A stretch of DNA of 64,000 nucleotides from Phascolarctos cinereus (lineage: Eukaryota > Chordata > Mammalia > Diprotodontia > Phascolarctidae). The DNA is taken from NCBI RefSeq assembly GCF_002099425.1, contig NW_018344259.1:1511001-1575000 (forward strand), read 5' to 3'. The notes beneath the pieces were generated by a model, which was given only the letters and a program-made list of their open reading frames with translations, did not search any database and was not told the DNA's origin. The number at the start of each line of letters is the position of its first letter. The first letter of the stretch is position 1. The position numbers and the translations under genes are program-made. This document shows positions 1 through 11,800 of the stretch, in pieces.

Positions 1-230
1 CTGAAATATAAGAGGAACTATAGCCCTCATTTGTTTTCTTGCCTCTAGCCTTTCTTCTCTTTAATCCATCCTTCCCACCCCTGCCTATATAACAGTCTTT
101 CTAATGCACAACTCAGTTCATCTTTCCTCTGTGAAAAACCTGCAGGGGCTCCTCATTGCCTACAAAACAAATTACCCTTATTGTAATCATTGCATAAGCC
201 ACCCACTAATGCATTCAGTATCTGTGGTAG
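1..230 (+). repeat. L2-like LINE 3' fragment
   Basis: The phrasing around 110-190 (tcatctttcctctg ... ggggctcctcattgcctac) resembles the L2 3' region where a similar 'ggctccctattgcctctagg' block occurs. Old and diverged, cut by the window edge. Confidence 0.35.
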
Positions 231-1300
231 AGAATGGGCCCATACTTACAGAAACCTAGCAGGAAGCTCATGAGAAAAGAAAACCTATTTGCTATGGATA
301 ACTCACAACACTGAACTACAAATTTTGATTTCAGTGGTCCATTCTGAAACATCCATGCCCCATGAAACTATTTTCTTCTAATGTTCTTATGTTCCTCACC
401 ACTTTACCGGCAGGTAAATCCTATTCTCTCCTACTCTCAAGAAGATGAAGAATTTACAAGTTCTTTAAATTTCCAACTGCCATTAAATTCCCACCATTCC
501 TTTTAAATTCAGAAAAATGCAAAATTCCTTAGGCTGGCTTTCTCTGGCCAATACATTCAAGCCAAGGCAGCTAATCTCTCATTAGGGTGCTGTATTGACC
601 TACCAGTTTATAGCAAACAAAACATAGAAAACCAGCTCAGGCTGACTTTCTGGGCAAGGCAGACAAGCCCACTCAGCTCTTCATTGATGGATGTTGACCA
701 ATCACCTTTACAGACAACAGAATTCATAGCAAAAGGGATGCAAAACCTGTTTCCCCTCTGCTTCTCCTTTCTAAATCACTGGTATAAGCATAGAGTTGCA
801 AGCAATTTGTGAAAGACTTCACCTCTCTCAAATTCTAGGTGATACTCAAGAGCATTAGCTGACACTGAAGCTCTTAATCAATGATACTGAACTTCTCTCC
901 AAGCAATGAGGATTCAGTCAGCCGACTGCTTCAGCTATGACTACACCTTCAACTCTAACAAAGCTAACCATTTTACTACTCACTGCCCTTTCTTCAATTT
1001 TCCCTTACTAGCTCTTCACTCTTCAGCAGTCCTCATTCTTATTGCTTTCAATGGTTTAAATCAGAGGTTCGCAGTAACCTACGACACACCATCCACTTAT
1101 GACACAGAACTCACCAAACCTCACCTATGAAATCAATAGTCCTTATTTCATCATCTTACATTCTCCCAACTTACTTCATATTTTCGGTGTTTTACCATCT
1201 TAAACCATGAAGCAATTAAATGTAAATGACCTGAGGGACCACAATACCCTAGCTCCAGCAATCTGGTAGTCTTCAGAGAGGTCCTCTTCTAACAATCTAC
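231..1300. other. Intronic sequence, not classified
   Basis: No exon of VWA8 is recognisable and no family match could be made by eye. A 74-codon frame at 906-1130 has no recognised domain and looks like chance. It may contain an old repeat, but I cannot name one. Confidence 0.3.
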
Positions 1301-2600
1301 CTTTGAAAACTTTATTTCTTAATACTTGAATTTTATCAGTTTTTAATAATTAGAATTTTCCTTGACCCATTAAACCAAACTTCTCTGAAAATTCTGTTAT
1401 TTTAAAGATTCTAGCAGTTTTTATTAAAGTTTTTTTTCCCCCTGTACCTTCCAGAAACCAAAATGTTCACCCATATCTTGTTGGCCCCATGACATGGAAG
1501 TGATCAAGTATTTTTTATTAAAATCACAAGGCCAGAATACCAGTTTACCTTTTTTGTTTCTTCAATGACTTTGGGTCATTAACTGGTCTTTTTGACCTTT
1601 TCAAATCTGGTCACTTTCTAAAGTGTTTTGTTGTTGTTGTTCACTAGCTTTACATTTCAAATTCTCATACAACAGTGACTTTCTCGAAAGGAATACTTAG
1701 CAAGCATATATTCCTTTAAAAGTTCATTTTTTCCCTCATAGGATTATATTCATTTTGAAAGATTAAGTTTTTCTTGAGTATAAACAAGATTCCATTGCTT
1801 TTCAGTATCTTATTTTCTAATTTTTTATTTCATTTTCATCGATGATGCATAATACCACACGAATATGACTAGAGTTTCTTGGTATCTGTTCGTGGCTACT
1901 GGCAATATTTTCTCTTTGACTTGTAAATTCCAAAGCTGAACAACGATATTTCTGGATGAGTCTAACCTGTGGTTTCCATCTAATGAGATCTCACAGATTC
2001 TATCAGTCTATATTTTGCCCTCTTTTTCTAATGTGTCCAGGGAATTTGCCTTTTTGTTGTTTTTAATGATATTCATGTTTTTCTGGAAGGTCAATGATTT
2101 TCATATAATCTCTCAAGGTACTATTTTCTACATAAATTTTTAAAAATTATTGTTACTGAATATGTTCCTACATTTTTGTTGTCTTTTGATGTAGCTCTAA
2201 TATTACTGTCTTAATGAATTTTACTTGTATCTCCCTCCATTTTGTTTGCTCTGGTAACCTGGTCCAGCTTCTGTTCTAAGGCATAAGTTCTCCTTTCAAG
2301 TTTTTCATCAGAAGCTCTAATGTAACATTTTACTTCTTAATTCAATTATTTCATTAAGACTTCTAAATGTTCTTATGTTTCTTCTAGTTGTACTTATTAG
2401 AAGGTGTTTCTCCTGACATTTTCTTACCCTATTCTATTTCTTCATTACATTAGGAGCTTTTCTTTAATTGCTCCTAGGAAAGCCTCTCTGTGGATTTTTT
2501 CCTATAGGAATTTCTTTCAATTCCCTGATTTTACTAGATTCTTTAAAAAGTTTTATTTGGTACCTTTTAGAGGTTAAGTATAACTGAACGTTAATATAAT
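1301..2600 (-). repeat. T-rich block, possibly an antisense LINE (L1-like) relic
   Basis: A long T-rich, A-poor stretch on the plus strand with the texture of antisense L1 (A-rich on the minus strand), much like 12430-15240. No clear motif block can be identified, so the family is a guess. Confidence 0.25.
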
Positions 2601-2809
2601 CTTCTTCAAGGTCACCTCGTCACTACTGTGAGCTACAGGGTACAAGTACAGAAGCCAAAGGTTGCACCAACTGAAGGAAACCAGACAGGTCTTCCAGTAT
2701 CTTGTACATCAACAGGAGAAGACACATCAGTGCCACCACTGTTCCCTTGACTCCCAACTCCTGGCTTTGTTGCTGCAGCTTTATAAAAAAAAAAAGTTTG
2801 TAGTATATG

Positions 2810-2934
2810 AGCAGTTCAAAGGCAGAAATATACAGGATTTGATGGCTAATTGCATATGAGGGGCAAATAAAGAAGAATCAAGGATAATTCCGATGTTTCC
2901 GGCATTGAGGATTGAAAATATGAACAGTAGGAGA
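2810..2934 (-). repeat. Antisense L2 scrap
   Basis: The run 'aggatttgatggctaattgc...aagaatcaaggataattccgatg' resembles the antisense L2 block 'gatttggcaactgattggatatg...gaatcaaggatgac', also seen at 43840-43910. It appears to be cut on its right by the 5' end of an L1. Confidence 0.4.
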
Positions 2935-3560
2935 GGATTATGGGAAGACAGTGGAAAATACAAAATACCAGGCTCTCCAAATTTCCCCCACAAACAAGAC
3001 AAAACACTGCCTGAAACTGAACTTAGAGTGGCAGAAAATAATTAAAATCAGGGTACAACAGTTGTCCTCCTAAGATAAACTGAGAGGACCTTAAGAAAGA
3101 CCCAACCTGCAGAGGCAGAGGTTTGACCTGATTCAAGTGCAAAAACCTCCAGGAAGACTCTGCTTAAGGAGTTTTTACCTCATGGACAGTGTGGGGGTGT
3201 CAAATAGCTGATCAGGGTAAGACTGAAGGACTCTCCACTATTGTAGGATGCCAGGCCCAGTTGTACTCAGCTGACATGGTCTGGGCTCTGGCTGTGGGCA
3301 AAGAGAAGCAAGCTCATGCCTGGTGGGTATGGGACCAGAGGGATGGGGACCCTGTTGGCTGTGGGCACTTGCAGGAGAGTAGATTATCTGATTCTGGTTC
3401 CAGGGCACAGGAATAAGCTGAAGTTTGCAGCCAGGGAGGGACCTCAGGGAACAAGAGAGGTTGTGGTGACAGCACACTGGGGACCCTGGCCATTGTACAG
3501 AGGCAGTCAGGAGTTCCCAAGGTCACGCCCCCCAGACAGGGCTTAGAAAACAATAGTACA

Positions 3561-3708
3561 GGGGCAGCTATGTGGCACAGTGGATAGAGCATCAGCCCTG
3601 GAGTCAGGAGGAGCTGAGTTCAAATCTAGCCTCAGATCTATTTGACACTTACTAGCTGTGTGACCTTGGGCAAGTCACTTAATCCTGACTGCCTCAAAAA
3701 AAAAAAAC
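3561..3708 (+). mobile_element. tRNA-headed marsupial SINE (SINE1/WSINE1 type), nested in L1
   Basis: It starts ggggcagctatgtggcacag, continues through 'tggatagagcatcagccctggagtcaggaggagctgagttcaaat' in two parts, then 'tagctgtgtgaccttgggca' and a poly(A) end. The head is tRNA-like with A and B box-like blocks, and the body is shared with MIR/CORE-SINEs. Flanks aacaatagtac (left) and aacagcagtat (right) look like a diverged target-site duplication. It sits in the L1 5'UTR, so it inserted later than the L1. Confidence 0.85.
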
Positions 3709-3801
3709 AGCAGTATGAAAAACTTGAAGCTTGAGGCATCATCACCCCCATTCCCTATACCTTGGGACTAGAACCTGACTATAATATAATTAGCCACTAT
3801 A

Positions 3802-3846
<45 letters not shown>

Positions 3847-3852
3847 TGATGA
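3802..3852 (+). repeat. (ATG)n trinucleotide microsatellite
   Basis: About 15 uninterrupted ATG units and then a TG slip, within the L1 leader just before ORF1. Confidence 0.97.
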
Positions 3853-3964
3853 AAGCAAAGGAGAAAAAATCTAACCACAGAGAGCTACTTTGGTGATAGA
3901 GAAGATCTGGGTCAATACTCAGAAGATAGTAAAGTTAAAAAAGGCACTCCTACTTTAAAGAAAA

Positions 3965-4503
3965 ATGTCAAATGGCCACAAGCCCAAAAAGAGTTCTTGG
4001 AAGAACTTAAAAAGGACTTTGAAAATCAAGTAAGAAAGGTTGAGGAAAAATCAGGGAGGAAAAAAATAAAAGCAACCCAAGAAAATCAAGAAAATTATGA
4101 AAAGAAAGTAAACCAATTGGAAAAAGACATCCAAAAACTTAAGGGAAAAAATAACACCTTAAAAACTAGAATTGGGCAAGGGAAAGCTGACGACATTATA
4201 AGACACCAAGAAATAATAAAACAAAATCAAAAGAATGAAAAAAAAATAGAAGAGAATGTAAAACATCTTATTAGAAAAACAACTGATGTAGAGAACCAAT
4301 TGAGAAGAGACAATATAACAACTGTTAGACTACCTGAAGGTTATGACAAAAAAAAAAAAGAGTCTAGATACAACATTAAGAAATCATTAGAGAAAATTGC
4401 CCTGAAGTTCTATAATGAGAGGTTAAAATTGAAACAGAAAAAAATCCATCAATCACCACCTGAAAGAGATTCCCAAGATAAAAAATTCATAGGAACATTC
4501 TAG
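3965..4503 (+). pseudogene. L1 ORF1 protein remnant (coiled-coil RNA-binding protein, truncated)
   Basis: The longest frame in the window, open from about 3965 to the stop at 4501. It begins QAQKEFLEELKKDFENQ, as marsupial L1 ORF1 does. Residues 1-100 are a Lys/Glu/Gln-rich coiled coil with repeated asparagine-leucine heptads (KIEENVKHL region). A remnant of the RNA-recognition segment follows (RRDNITTVRLPEGYD), and then QSPPERDSQDKKFIGTF, where the intact family continues as IVAKFQNS. The frame is lost there, leaving about 170 of some 300 codons; homologous sequence continues out of frame to about 4830. ORF1p coats L1 RNA as a trimer. This copy is truncated and lacks the C-terminal domain, so it is presumed dead. 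Confidence 0.75.
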
Positions 4504-5967
4504 CCAAGTTGTGAAGCTCCCAACTTAAGGAAAAAAAAAATACAATTTGAATACCACAGAGCTACAATCAGGACAAAACAAGATCCACCAGCTTCTACAT
4601 TAAAAGACTGAAGGGCTTACAACATTATATTTCAAAGAGCAAAGCAGTTGGGTTTGCAACCAAGAATAACTTAACCAGCAAAGCTGTGCAACCTGAATGG
4701 AAAGAGATGGACATTTAATGAACTGAAAGACTTTCAGGTATTTGTGACAAAAAGACCAGAACTCAATGGAAAATCTGATATATAAGATCCTACTGAAACA
4801 TAAGTTACACATTCAAGGGATTCAATAAGGTCAAGCTGTTTATTTCTTATGTGGTAAAATGTTATTTGTACTCTTAATAATGTTATCATTACTTGGGTAG
4901 TTTAAAAAAGCATATATAGACAGAAGGCTTGCGATTGAGTTGAGTATGATGGGGTGATTCTAAAAACTAAAATTGGCTAGGGAGGTAAAATGGAGCAACT
5001 ATCTCATATAAACAAGGCAGGAATGGAAGAACTGTTAAAGTGGAAGCAGGTGGGGGTGCAGGGCTGTAGTGCTGGAACCTTACTATCACTGGAATTGGGG
5101 TAAGAGGGAATAACATATACATCTAAAAGGATTTATAAGACTTCTACATTTAGAAAAAAATAGGAGAGGACAGGATAAGGGAGGGACTTGTAGAAAGGTG
5201 TGCAGATCGGGAAGTAGAAGGGTAAGGGGAAGAAGATAAGGGACAGATTTTTAGTGGGGTGGTTAGATTAAGGAATAGGAGGGTAAGGGGAAAGTGTTAG
5301 CGAGGGGGATATTTAAGGGTGCAGATTAGGGAGGTAGCTATTAGAAGTAAATTCGACCTGTGAGGAGGGATAAAGGAAAAAGAGAGAGTGAAGATAATAG
5401 AGAAGAAAAATAGGACAGAAGGAAAAACACAACTAGTAACTGTAACTTTGAATGTAATGGGATGAACTCACCCATAGAAGCAAATGGATAGCAGAATCAA
5501 TTAAAAAATCAGAATCCAACAATATGTTGTTTACAAGAAACACATTTAAAAATGAGAGATATACACAGAGTTAAAATAACGGGCTAGAGTAGAATTTATT
5601 ATACTTCAGTGGAGGTGAAAAAAAAAGCAGGGTAGCAATCATGATCTCAGACAAAGTTAAACCTAAAGTAGATTTAATTAAAAGAGATAAACAGGGAAAT
5701 TACAGTGATAAAAGGTACTATAGAAAATGAAGTAATATCAATACTAAATTTATATGCACCAAACGCTATAGCATTTAAAATTTTAAAGGAAATATTAAAT
5801 GAATTACAGATGGAAACAGACAGTAATAACTACAATAGTGAGGGACTTTAACCTTCTCCTCTCATAATTAGATAAATCTAACCAAAAAATTAATAGGAAA
5901 GAAGTTAAGGAGGTGGATAGAATAAGGTATTTTCTTATGCTAGATAATATATACATGTACATATATA

Positions 5968-5969
<2 letters not shown>

Positions 5970-6006
<37 letters not shown>
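5970..6006 (+). repeat. (GT)n microsatellite
   Basis: An alternating GT run of about 18 units inside the L1 ORF2 remnant, preceded by an imperfect TA/CA stretch. Confidence 0.97.
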
Positions 6007-6008
<2 letters not shown>

Positions 6009-7224
6009 CTGGAGAACTGAATGGGAACAGAAACAAATATACCATATTCTCAGTAGTATATGGTACCTTTACAAAAACTGACCATATATTAAAGCATAAA
6101 AATTTTTAAATTAGGAGAAAATTTATATAGATAGTTTCTCAGATAAATGTCTCATATCTCAAATACATAAAGAACTCTGTCAAATTTATAAGCATATGAG
6201 TCATTCCCCAATTGGTAAATGGTCAAAGGATATGAATAGGCAGTTTTTAGATGAAAAAAATCAAAACTATATATAGTCATATGAAAAAATACTCTAAATC
6301 ATCATTGATTAGAGAAATGAAAATTAGAACAACTTTGAGATATCATCTTACTCCTATCAATGAAGAATTGAGTAGAAGCATTATTTATTTATTTATTTGT
6401 TTGTTTGTTTTTTGGAAGCATAATTTATTTAAAAACAACTAACTGTGCATAGGGTTAGGTTGACTCAGAAATACTATTACCAGACATCAAAGAAAAGAAC
6501 CCAAATATAAAAAAAAAATTCTATCAGTCCTTTTCATAGTAGCAAAAACACTAGAAGATAAGGGTTACGTACCTATTGGGGAATGGCTAAACAAATGATG
6601 GCATATGAATTAATGGAATGTTATTACAATTAAGAGGGAGACAGAATAAATGTCTGTTAATAAAGAAAAAAAGTTATTTTCCATAGCCTGATTTAAGCCT
6701 CATTCAATTTATTTTTCAAGATACATGATTGTGCATCTATGGTAATATGCATGGCTGATTTTAAATTCATTTTAATAAAGATTGTATAAAAAATAGCTGT
6801 TCCTTCAGCACTGTGTGTGTGGTTTATTTGTGATGTTTATTGTTGATAGTATATTTCAGAATTGGCACAGGACTAATTTTTGGGAAGAAATATATTCTGA
6901 AAATTATATACTCAAACTTTAAACAAGACAACTATTGTTTAATCTTGTAATAAGCAAACAGTTATAGGTATTTTGCCATGCCATATACAGTAAGACAATA
7001 AAACTAATCCAAATGTTCTTTTAAAAAAATGAAAATCAAATGAAAACTCTTGATAACAAGAAATACTGAATTTTAGTAACTCTATAGACGAAAAACTAAA
7101 CTCTTGTAAAGCAGGCAACTGCAATGTAACATTGCATGGACATAAAATTTCATTATGTTGCATGTTATTTATTTTTAATAATAATCATGGCATCGCAGAT
7201 TGATAATTGCAAGAAAAACTAGAT

Positions 7225-7305
7225 ATAACTTAGGCTAACCATTCATTTTACAGATGAAGAAGCTGAGGCCTCAGAGGTTGGGTGACTTGTAAAAGTCATA
7301 AAGGT
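7225..7305 (-). repeat. MIR-type SINE fragment
   Basis: 'attttacagatgaagaagct' followed by 'gaggcctcagaggttgggtgacttg' is the antisense MIR core. Short and old. Confidence 0.65.
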
Positions 7306-7315
7306 AATGATAATT

Positions 7316-7548
7316 GTAACAAAAACAAGAGTTTACTTACATAGTACTAAGATTTGTTAAGCAGATACCTGATTTACTGGGTTGAACCCAGTGAGGTGAG
7401 GACTACAGCTTTATCGTCCCCAATTTAGATTTAGAAATTATGATTCAGAGATATTACATAACCACCTATGGTTACCCATCTGGTAAATGTCAGGAGCAAT
7501 TTTTGAACCCAGACCTTCCTGACTCCCAATTCCACCCTCTTTCTAATA
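7316..7548 (-). repeat. MIR/CORE-SINE
   Basis: Antisense SINE body: 'gagtttacttacatagtact...' through 'ttgaacccagaccttcctga' at the tRNA-side end. Diverged but nearly full length. Confidence 0.65.
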
Positions 7549-7589
7549 TATTTGGCTGTCCTACAAAGATATTATTGCTTTTAATTTAT

Positions 7590-7795
7590 CATACAATGCC
7601 CTTTCCTCTCAATAAGTCTGTGAGATGGAATAAAGCAGCAAGGATCATTCTCCAAATTTCAGAGATAAGGAAATTTGAGTCAGAGAAATTCAGTAACTTA
7701 ACCATTTGTGTTGTGCAGTAATCAGCAGTACAGCCAGGATGAACTATGTATGATCTTTCAACTGTGAATTTGTCAGACTTTCCACTATATTACAA
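7590..7795 (-). repeat. MIR/CORE-SINE, diverged
   Basis: Antisense pattern 'ttcagagataaggaaatttgag...aaattcagtaacttaa...gccaggatgaact...ctttccactatatta'. The third SINE in a row in the same orientation. Confidence 0.5.
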
Positions 7796-7899
7796 TATTT
7801 TTCAGCTTTGTGATACTGAGTACTTTACAAGTGCCTTAATGAATTTAAAAAGCGAGGAAAAAAACTCTGCCAGTATGTACTATTTGTAAGATCAAAGTG

Positions 7900-9035
7900 A
7901 TTGAATACTTTAAGAATTCTGGCCACCAAAATTTTAATGAAAGAAAATGAATACCAAATAACCCCCACCAGAGCATTTGCATATAACAAGTCCTGTTATA
8001 AGCATATTATATGCCCAAGGCACAAATTTATATTCATAGCACAGACATGATATTATACACTGGCTTACAAGCTTCAAGTCAGTGATCCGTAGATATTTCC
8101 CTAGAGCCTGAACAGTGACTCACTCATTTGACAACTATAAGCTGATTTGCCTCAATAACAGCTAGTATTAAAAACTAAAGGGAAGAAGTAATATTTTAGA
8201 CTTTTTAAACATAATAATTTATTTATTCCTTTAATTCTGGGTTACCTTATCAAAATAATTCTTACCAAAATTCACCTACCAACAAAAAGACCCATCCTGT
8301 AATAAAGGAGCAATAAAATCAGCATTTTAAATCAAAGGCAGTGAGAGAGAATGGATGTTTTCTTATTTTCAAATATATATTATTCTAATGTGGGCATTAA
8401 TAAAAAGCATTCAAGTATTTCAAGAGAACTTACACTAAGGACTTAAAAAAAGTAAAATCAATATCAAATTTCTAGATTAGTTTCTATCCTTGCACAAAGG
8501 AAATTTTTAGTATATAGTACTGTAGTTGCCATGGTTATGAATTTTTAAAAGCATTGACAGTGTCTGTTTATTGGTGTAATTAATATTATCTCAAATTACA
8601 GATTCAAGCAATATCTTCCCATATACTCTCTCTCTCTCTCTGAAAAAATATTTTCTTATTTTTCTTCCTTCTGATGAGTTGCTGATATTTTTACGAAAAA
8701 AAGCTAAAAATCTTTGTGGAGGGGTGGTGAGATGTTCTATAGGGAAGAAGTATTTAACTATTTCTTCTCTGGGATTTTCTTCACAACTATCTGTTAGTTT
8801 TATTTCCTTCATGCTATAACAGATTGGTTAAAATCAATAACAAACATATTGTTATTTTTCATTTTTAATTAGAGTAATGATTGATGTCAACAACACTCAG
8901 GTAATAAGTTGTCCATTAGAGGTACTATGTCACTGTAAAAAAAAGGCTGGCCTTATATGTGAAATCAGGATTTGAGGACTTTGAATGCTTACCTGGAAGT
9001 CACATATATAGTAGTAATACTAAAATCCATAATAA
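7900..9035. other. Intronic sequence without recognised features
   Basis: AT-rich sequence in which I see no exon and no repeat family that I can name, apart from a short (CT)n run at about 8625-8642. The open frame at 8591-8812 runs through that CT run and has no recognised domain. Confidence 0.4.
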
Positions 9036-9039
9036 GTAG

Positions 9040-9740
9040 GTGATGAGAACATATAGAGTAAGAAGAGGACCGAACTTTTGAGTATATGTGCTAATAGGCG
9101 GTGAGAAATGAACAATGCTCCTGTGTAGGATATTGCAGATTGTTTCGACAGGAGAACCATGACAGAGCAGTGTCACTTGAGTCCATGAGGAGAAAGTATT
9201 CAGAAAGGGAGGAGTGGTCTTAAAAGGTTAAAAAGTCTGAGGACAAAAAAAAGCCACTGGAATTAGCCACAGAGAAATGATGATGGTGGAGAAGGAAATT
9301 TCAGTTGAGTGGTGGGGACAGAGGCTAGGTTGCAAGAGGTTGAAAACTGAATGAGAGGAGAAGCTATGGTAGAAAGAATTGTGGACAGATGTTTTTGCTA
9401 AGATTTTGGTTGTGAAGAGGAAAAAATATAAGATGATAGCTTGTAGGGATGGTAAGATTAACTTAATTTTTTTTTTAAAGAATAGGAAGACCTAGACATG
9501 TTCATAGGAAGCAAGGAAGGAGCCAGAAGAGAAGGAAAACTGAATATTAGAGAGAGGAGATAACTGAAGGGATAAGTATCTGGAGGAGAAGGGAATGAGA
9601 CCAAGGGCACAAGTAGAGGAGTCAGTACTGGTGAGAAGAATGGCCAACTCATTCTCTACACCTGGAGAAAATTATGGAGGAATAGTGGACTGATGCTGAA
9701 GGGGGGGGGAAGGGAGGGGGAGAAAAAAGAAAACAAAAGA
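9040..9740 (-). repeat. Antisense L2 LINE fragment (ORF region)
   Basis: Read on the minus strand, the stretch carries the same order of blocks as the sense L2 at about 57380-57780: 'ccagtggct', a pyrimidine-rich segment, 'cccttgatcc/cccttggtct', then 'cctctct...tcttcagt'. It ends in a G/A-rich run at 9700-9735. Highly diverged and closed in all frames. Confidence 0.55.
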
Positions 9741-9906
9741 AATATGCAACCAGGAAAGACGGAATTCACAACGGATGCCTTCAATTTCTTCAATGACACA
9801 AGAGATAACAATGGATAAAAATATACAAAAGAAAAATAGATTTTTAAGGAAAATAAAGGACAATACTATGTCAACAATACAGCAAAACATGAAAAACTAA
9901 ACTCAC

Positions 9907-9984
9907 TGTTGGGTCTTGTGTCTCCCGAAGTTTGTGTGTAAAAGATAACAATTTCTCCACTGCATCCTGAGGTACATTTGAAAC
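9907..9984 (-). CDS. VWA8: VWA8 exon (last in window): lid of AAA+ module 2
   Basis: 78 nt, 26 codons, phase 0 at both ends: VSNVPQDAVEKLLSFTHKLR then ETQDPT. The acceptor is ...CATCAAATAG and the donor GTGAGTTT. It is helical and matches the VWA8 segment that precedes AQSLAASLSTRQLLR in human (from memory). I searched 1-9900 by eye for the following exon and did not find it, so it should lie upstream of position 1. Confidence 0.93.
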
Positions 9985-10497
9985 CTATTTGATGAAAGAG
10001 TTTAGAGAGAAAATAAAAATTGGAAACAATTTTGGTTGATCAACCAATTAAAATTTATCATTTTATCATCTATCAGCAGGAAAAGGTCATATTTAAACCA
10101 CCAAACTCTGGAGTAGTTTACTATACTGTTAAGATCATAGGTCACTTATTACACAACAGGCAGAAGATCTCACAGCCCCATAAGTATGTTAACTGGACCG
10201 CCAGTGTAAACATGTAAACTAACTAAATTAATATGTACTAACTCTAAAATACTCAAAAGATTTCTGCTGCAGCCTAACTAAGGTAAACTCTGGCTGAAAA
10301 TTGGGGGGAGAGGTTATAATATTTTCTTCTGAGGAGGGAGGAAGACATATTATAAAATATAAGTGAAGGTAGGAGCAAGTGTGTCAGGGTTGGGAGAGGA
10401 TAAACTGGTAACAGCAAAAACAACACAGTACCTAAATAAAAAGGCAGGGTGGCCTTATAAAGAGGTTATTACAGGCTCCAGTTGGATAAACTCTTAC

Positions 10498-10666
10498 CAT
10501 CTCTTTAATCACTTCCATTTCTTCACTTCTGATCAGGGGTTTCATGTGATGGAAAAAGAAGAGAGTTAAGAATTCTGGTCCCAGCCACTGCTGTGTGCTG
10601 CTCCCTATGACAGGAGGCTCTGCCAAGGCAATGATCCGGAAGGATGGGTGGATGGGATAGATGGAC
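10498..10666 (-). CDS. VWA8: VWA8 exon: sensor-1/Arg-finger region of AAA+ module 2
   Basis: 169 nt, phase 2 in and phase 0 out: one base completing Arg, then 56 codons. It reads SIYPIHPSFRIIALAEPPVI, GSSTQQWLGPEFLTLFFFHH, then MKPLIRSEEMEVIKEM. FRIIALAEPP parallels FRVIALGLPVP of module 1, so the two modules are recognisably duplicated. In module 2 the segment before the lid reads WLGPEFLTLFF and lacks the LRSRF arginine found in module 1. The acceptor is ...TCCTTTTAG and the donor GTAAGAGT. Confidence 0.96.
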
Positions 10667-11149
10667 CTAAAAGGAAAGATTTAGGGAAAAAAACATACAC
10701 ACACATATAACATTTCCCTCCCACTTTTTCAGTTGTGAAACCAAGTCTCAACTTGCTATTCCTAGTGGAGATACAAGGCTGAGCAAAACACATTATTCTA
10801 TTGCTTCAAAGCCAAAATTCTCATTCTGAGTACATTCTGTGAAAAACCAACTAAGTCAAAACAGAAAAAAAAAAGCAGAACACTTGGAGTAGGAGGATAA
10901 GATTAAAAGGAAAAAAAAAAGAATTATTGCTTGCAATTCTGTAACTATAGCTAGTGATGCAACTTCATACTCAGCTTGAACTATATTTTGAAACTCCTAA
11001 ATCCCAAATACATTATACTATTTCTCTGTTATTTTCCACAAAAGACATTTTTCTATGTATTCTCCTTGGAATACAACTATCACCTAATTCACAACCACCA
11101 TACCAAGTCCCTTCCCACATTAAAAATTATCCTCAACTCAGATATTCTA

Positions 11150-11462
11150 ATTCCTAAGCATACACCCCTAAGAGGTTTAAGATAGGAAGAAAATATTCAC
11201 AGCAACAATTTTTATGGTAGCAAAGACTTGAAAACACAGTTGATGTCCATAGATGAGAAAACAGCTACACAAACTGCAGTATATTGCTGTAAAAGAATAT
11301 TATGGCTCCATAAGAAAAGATGGACAGGAGGAATTCACAAAAATCTGGGGAGACAGATGAACCACAGCAAAGCTGAGCTGGTGTGGCAAACAAAGTAATA
11401 ATAAAAGAGTAGATACTGTAAAGAAACACAAGAAAGGAAGCCACATTATGCTTAAAGACACC
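11150..11462 (+). repeat. L1 3' end fragment
   Basis: 'catacacccctaagaggttt' corresponds to the end of marsupial L1 ORF2. It is followed by 'acagcaacaatttttatggtagcaaagac' in two parts and a stretch like the start of the 3'UTR. It stops where a hAT-like element begins. Confidence 0.6.
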
Positions 11463-11467
11463 CTAAG

Positions 11468-11616
11468 TCAGGGGTGGGGAACCTGTGGCCTCAAGGACAC
11501 ATGTGGCCCTCGAGATCCGCCATTATGGCCCTCTGAATGAATCCAAACTTTACAGAACAAATCCTAAAGTGGACCATGTGGACCACATGTGGCCTTGAGG
11601 ACCACCTCTCCCCTAC
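11468..11616. mobile_element. Small non-autonomous hAT-like DNA transposon (MITE)
   Basis: It begins caggggtggggaacctgtgg and ends with an imperfect inverted copy (gaggaccacctctcccct). The inside has repeated 'catgtggcc' and 'ggccttgagg' words that also occur in the 89-bp element at 43288-43376, so the two are members of one family. No coding capacity. A target duplication is not clear. Confidence 0.7.
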
Positions 11617-11664
11617 ACAATGAAACAATATTAATATTAAATATGTTACATAAAATGTAACAGA

Positions 11665-11800
11665 AACCACTATCATTCATGTAGCACTTTTCAAAATGCC
11701 TTATACACTTGTCTCATAGAAAAGTCACACAAATTCTGGGAAGAAGGTTCTACAAACATTGCAATCTTCAGGTTTTAGAGAAAAGGATTCAGAGGCTAGA
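11665..11800 (-). repeat. MIR-like fragment
   Basis: Antisense 'catgtagcacttttcaaaatgccttatacacttgtctcata' pattern typical of the SINE 3' body (read in two blocks). Weak. Confidence 0.4.

Larger units (their letters stand above)
2935..6670 (+). mobile_element. Marsupial-type L1 LINE, old, 5'UTR + ORF1 + parts of ORF2 and 3' end
   Basis: A non-LTR retrotransposon relic in sense orientation. A GC-richer 5'UTR-like leader occupies about 2935-3960 and is interrupted by a SINE (3561-3708) and a trinucleotide repeat. ORF1 follows, then a G/A-rich inter-ORF stretch (4860-5400). The start of ORF2 (endonuclease) is recognisable from about 5430 to 6110, with 'ttgtttacaagaaacacat' and a GTATAGCAT/AGGGACTTTAACCTT region. 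It then jumps to the ORF2 end near 6130 ('cccaattggtaaatggtcaaagg') and the 3' end to about 6670, so most of the reverse transcriptase is deleted. A (GT)n repeat lies inside at 5970-6006. ORF2 has many stops and is not functional. Confidence 0.8.

Noticed and set aside
231-1130. Possible LTR-type element
   Set aside because: Some promoter-like texture, but no paired terminal repeats, primer-binding site or polypurine tract seen; left unclassified.
1-9900. Search for the next VWA8 exon (AQSLAASLSTRQLL...)
   Set aside because: No matching minus-strand sequence with splice sites was found; it is most likely outside the window.
10363-10626. Plus frame of 68 codons and minus frame of 64 codons around exon 10498-10666
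   Set aside because: The minus frame is the VWA8 exon itself running into its introns; the plus frame is its shadow.
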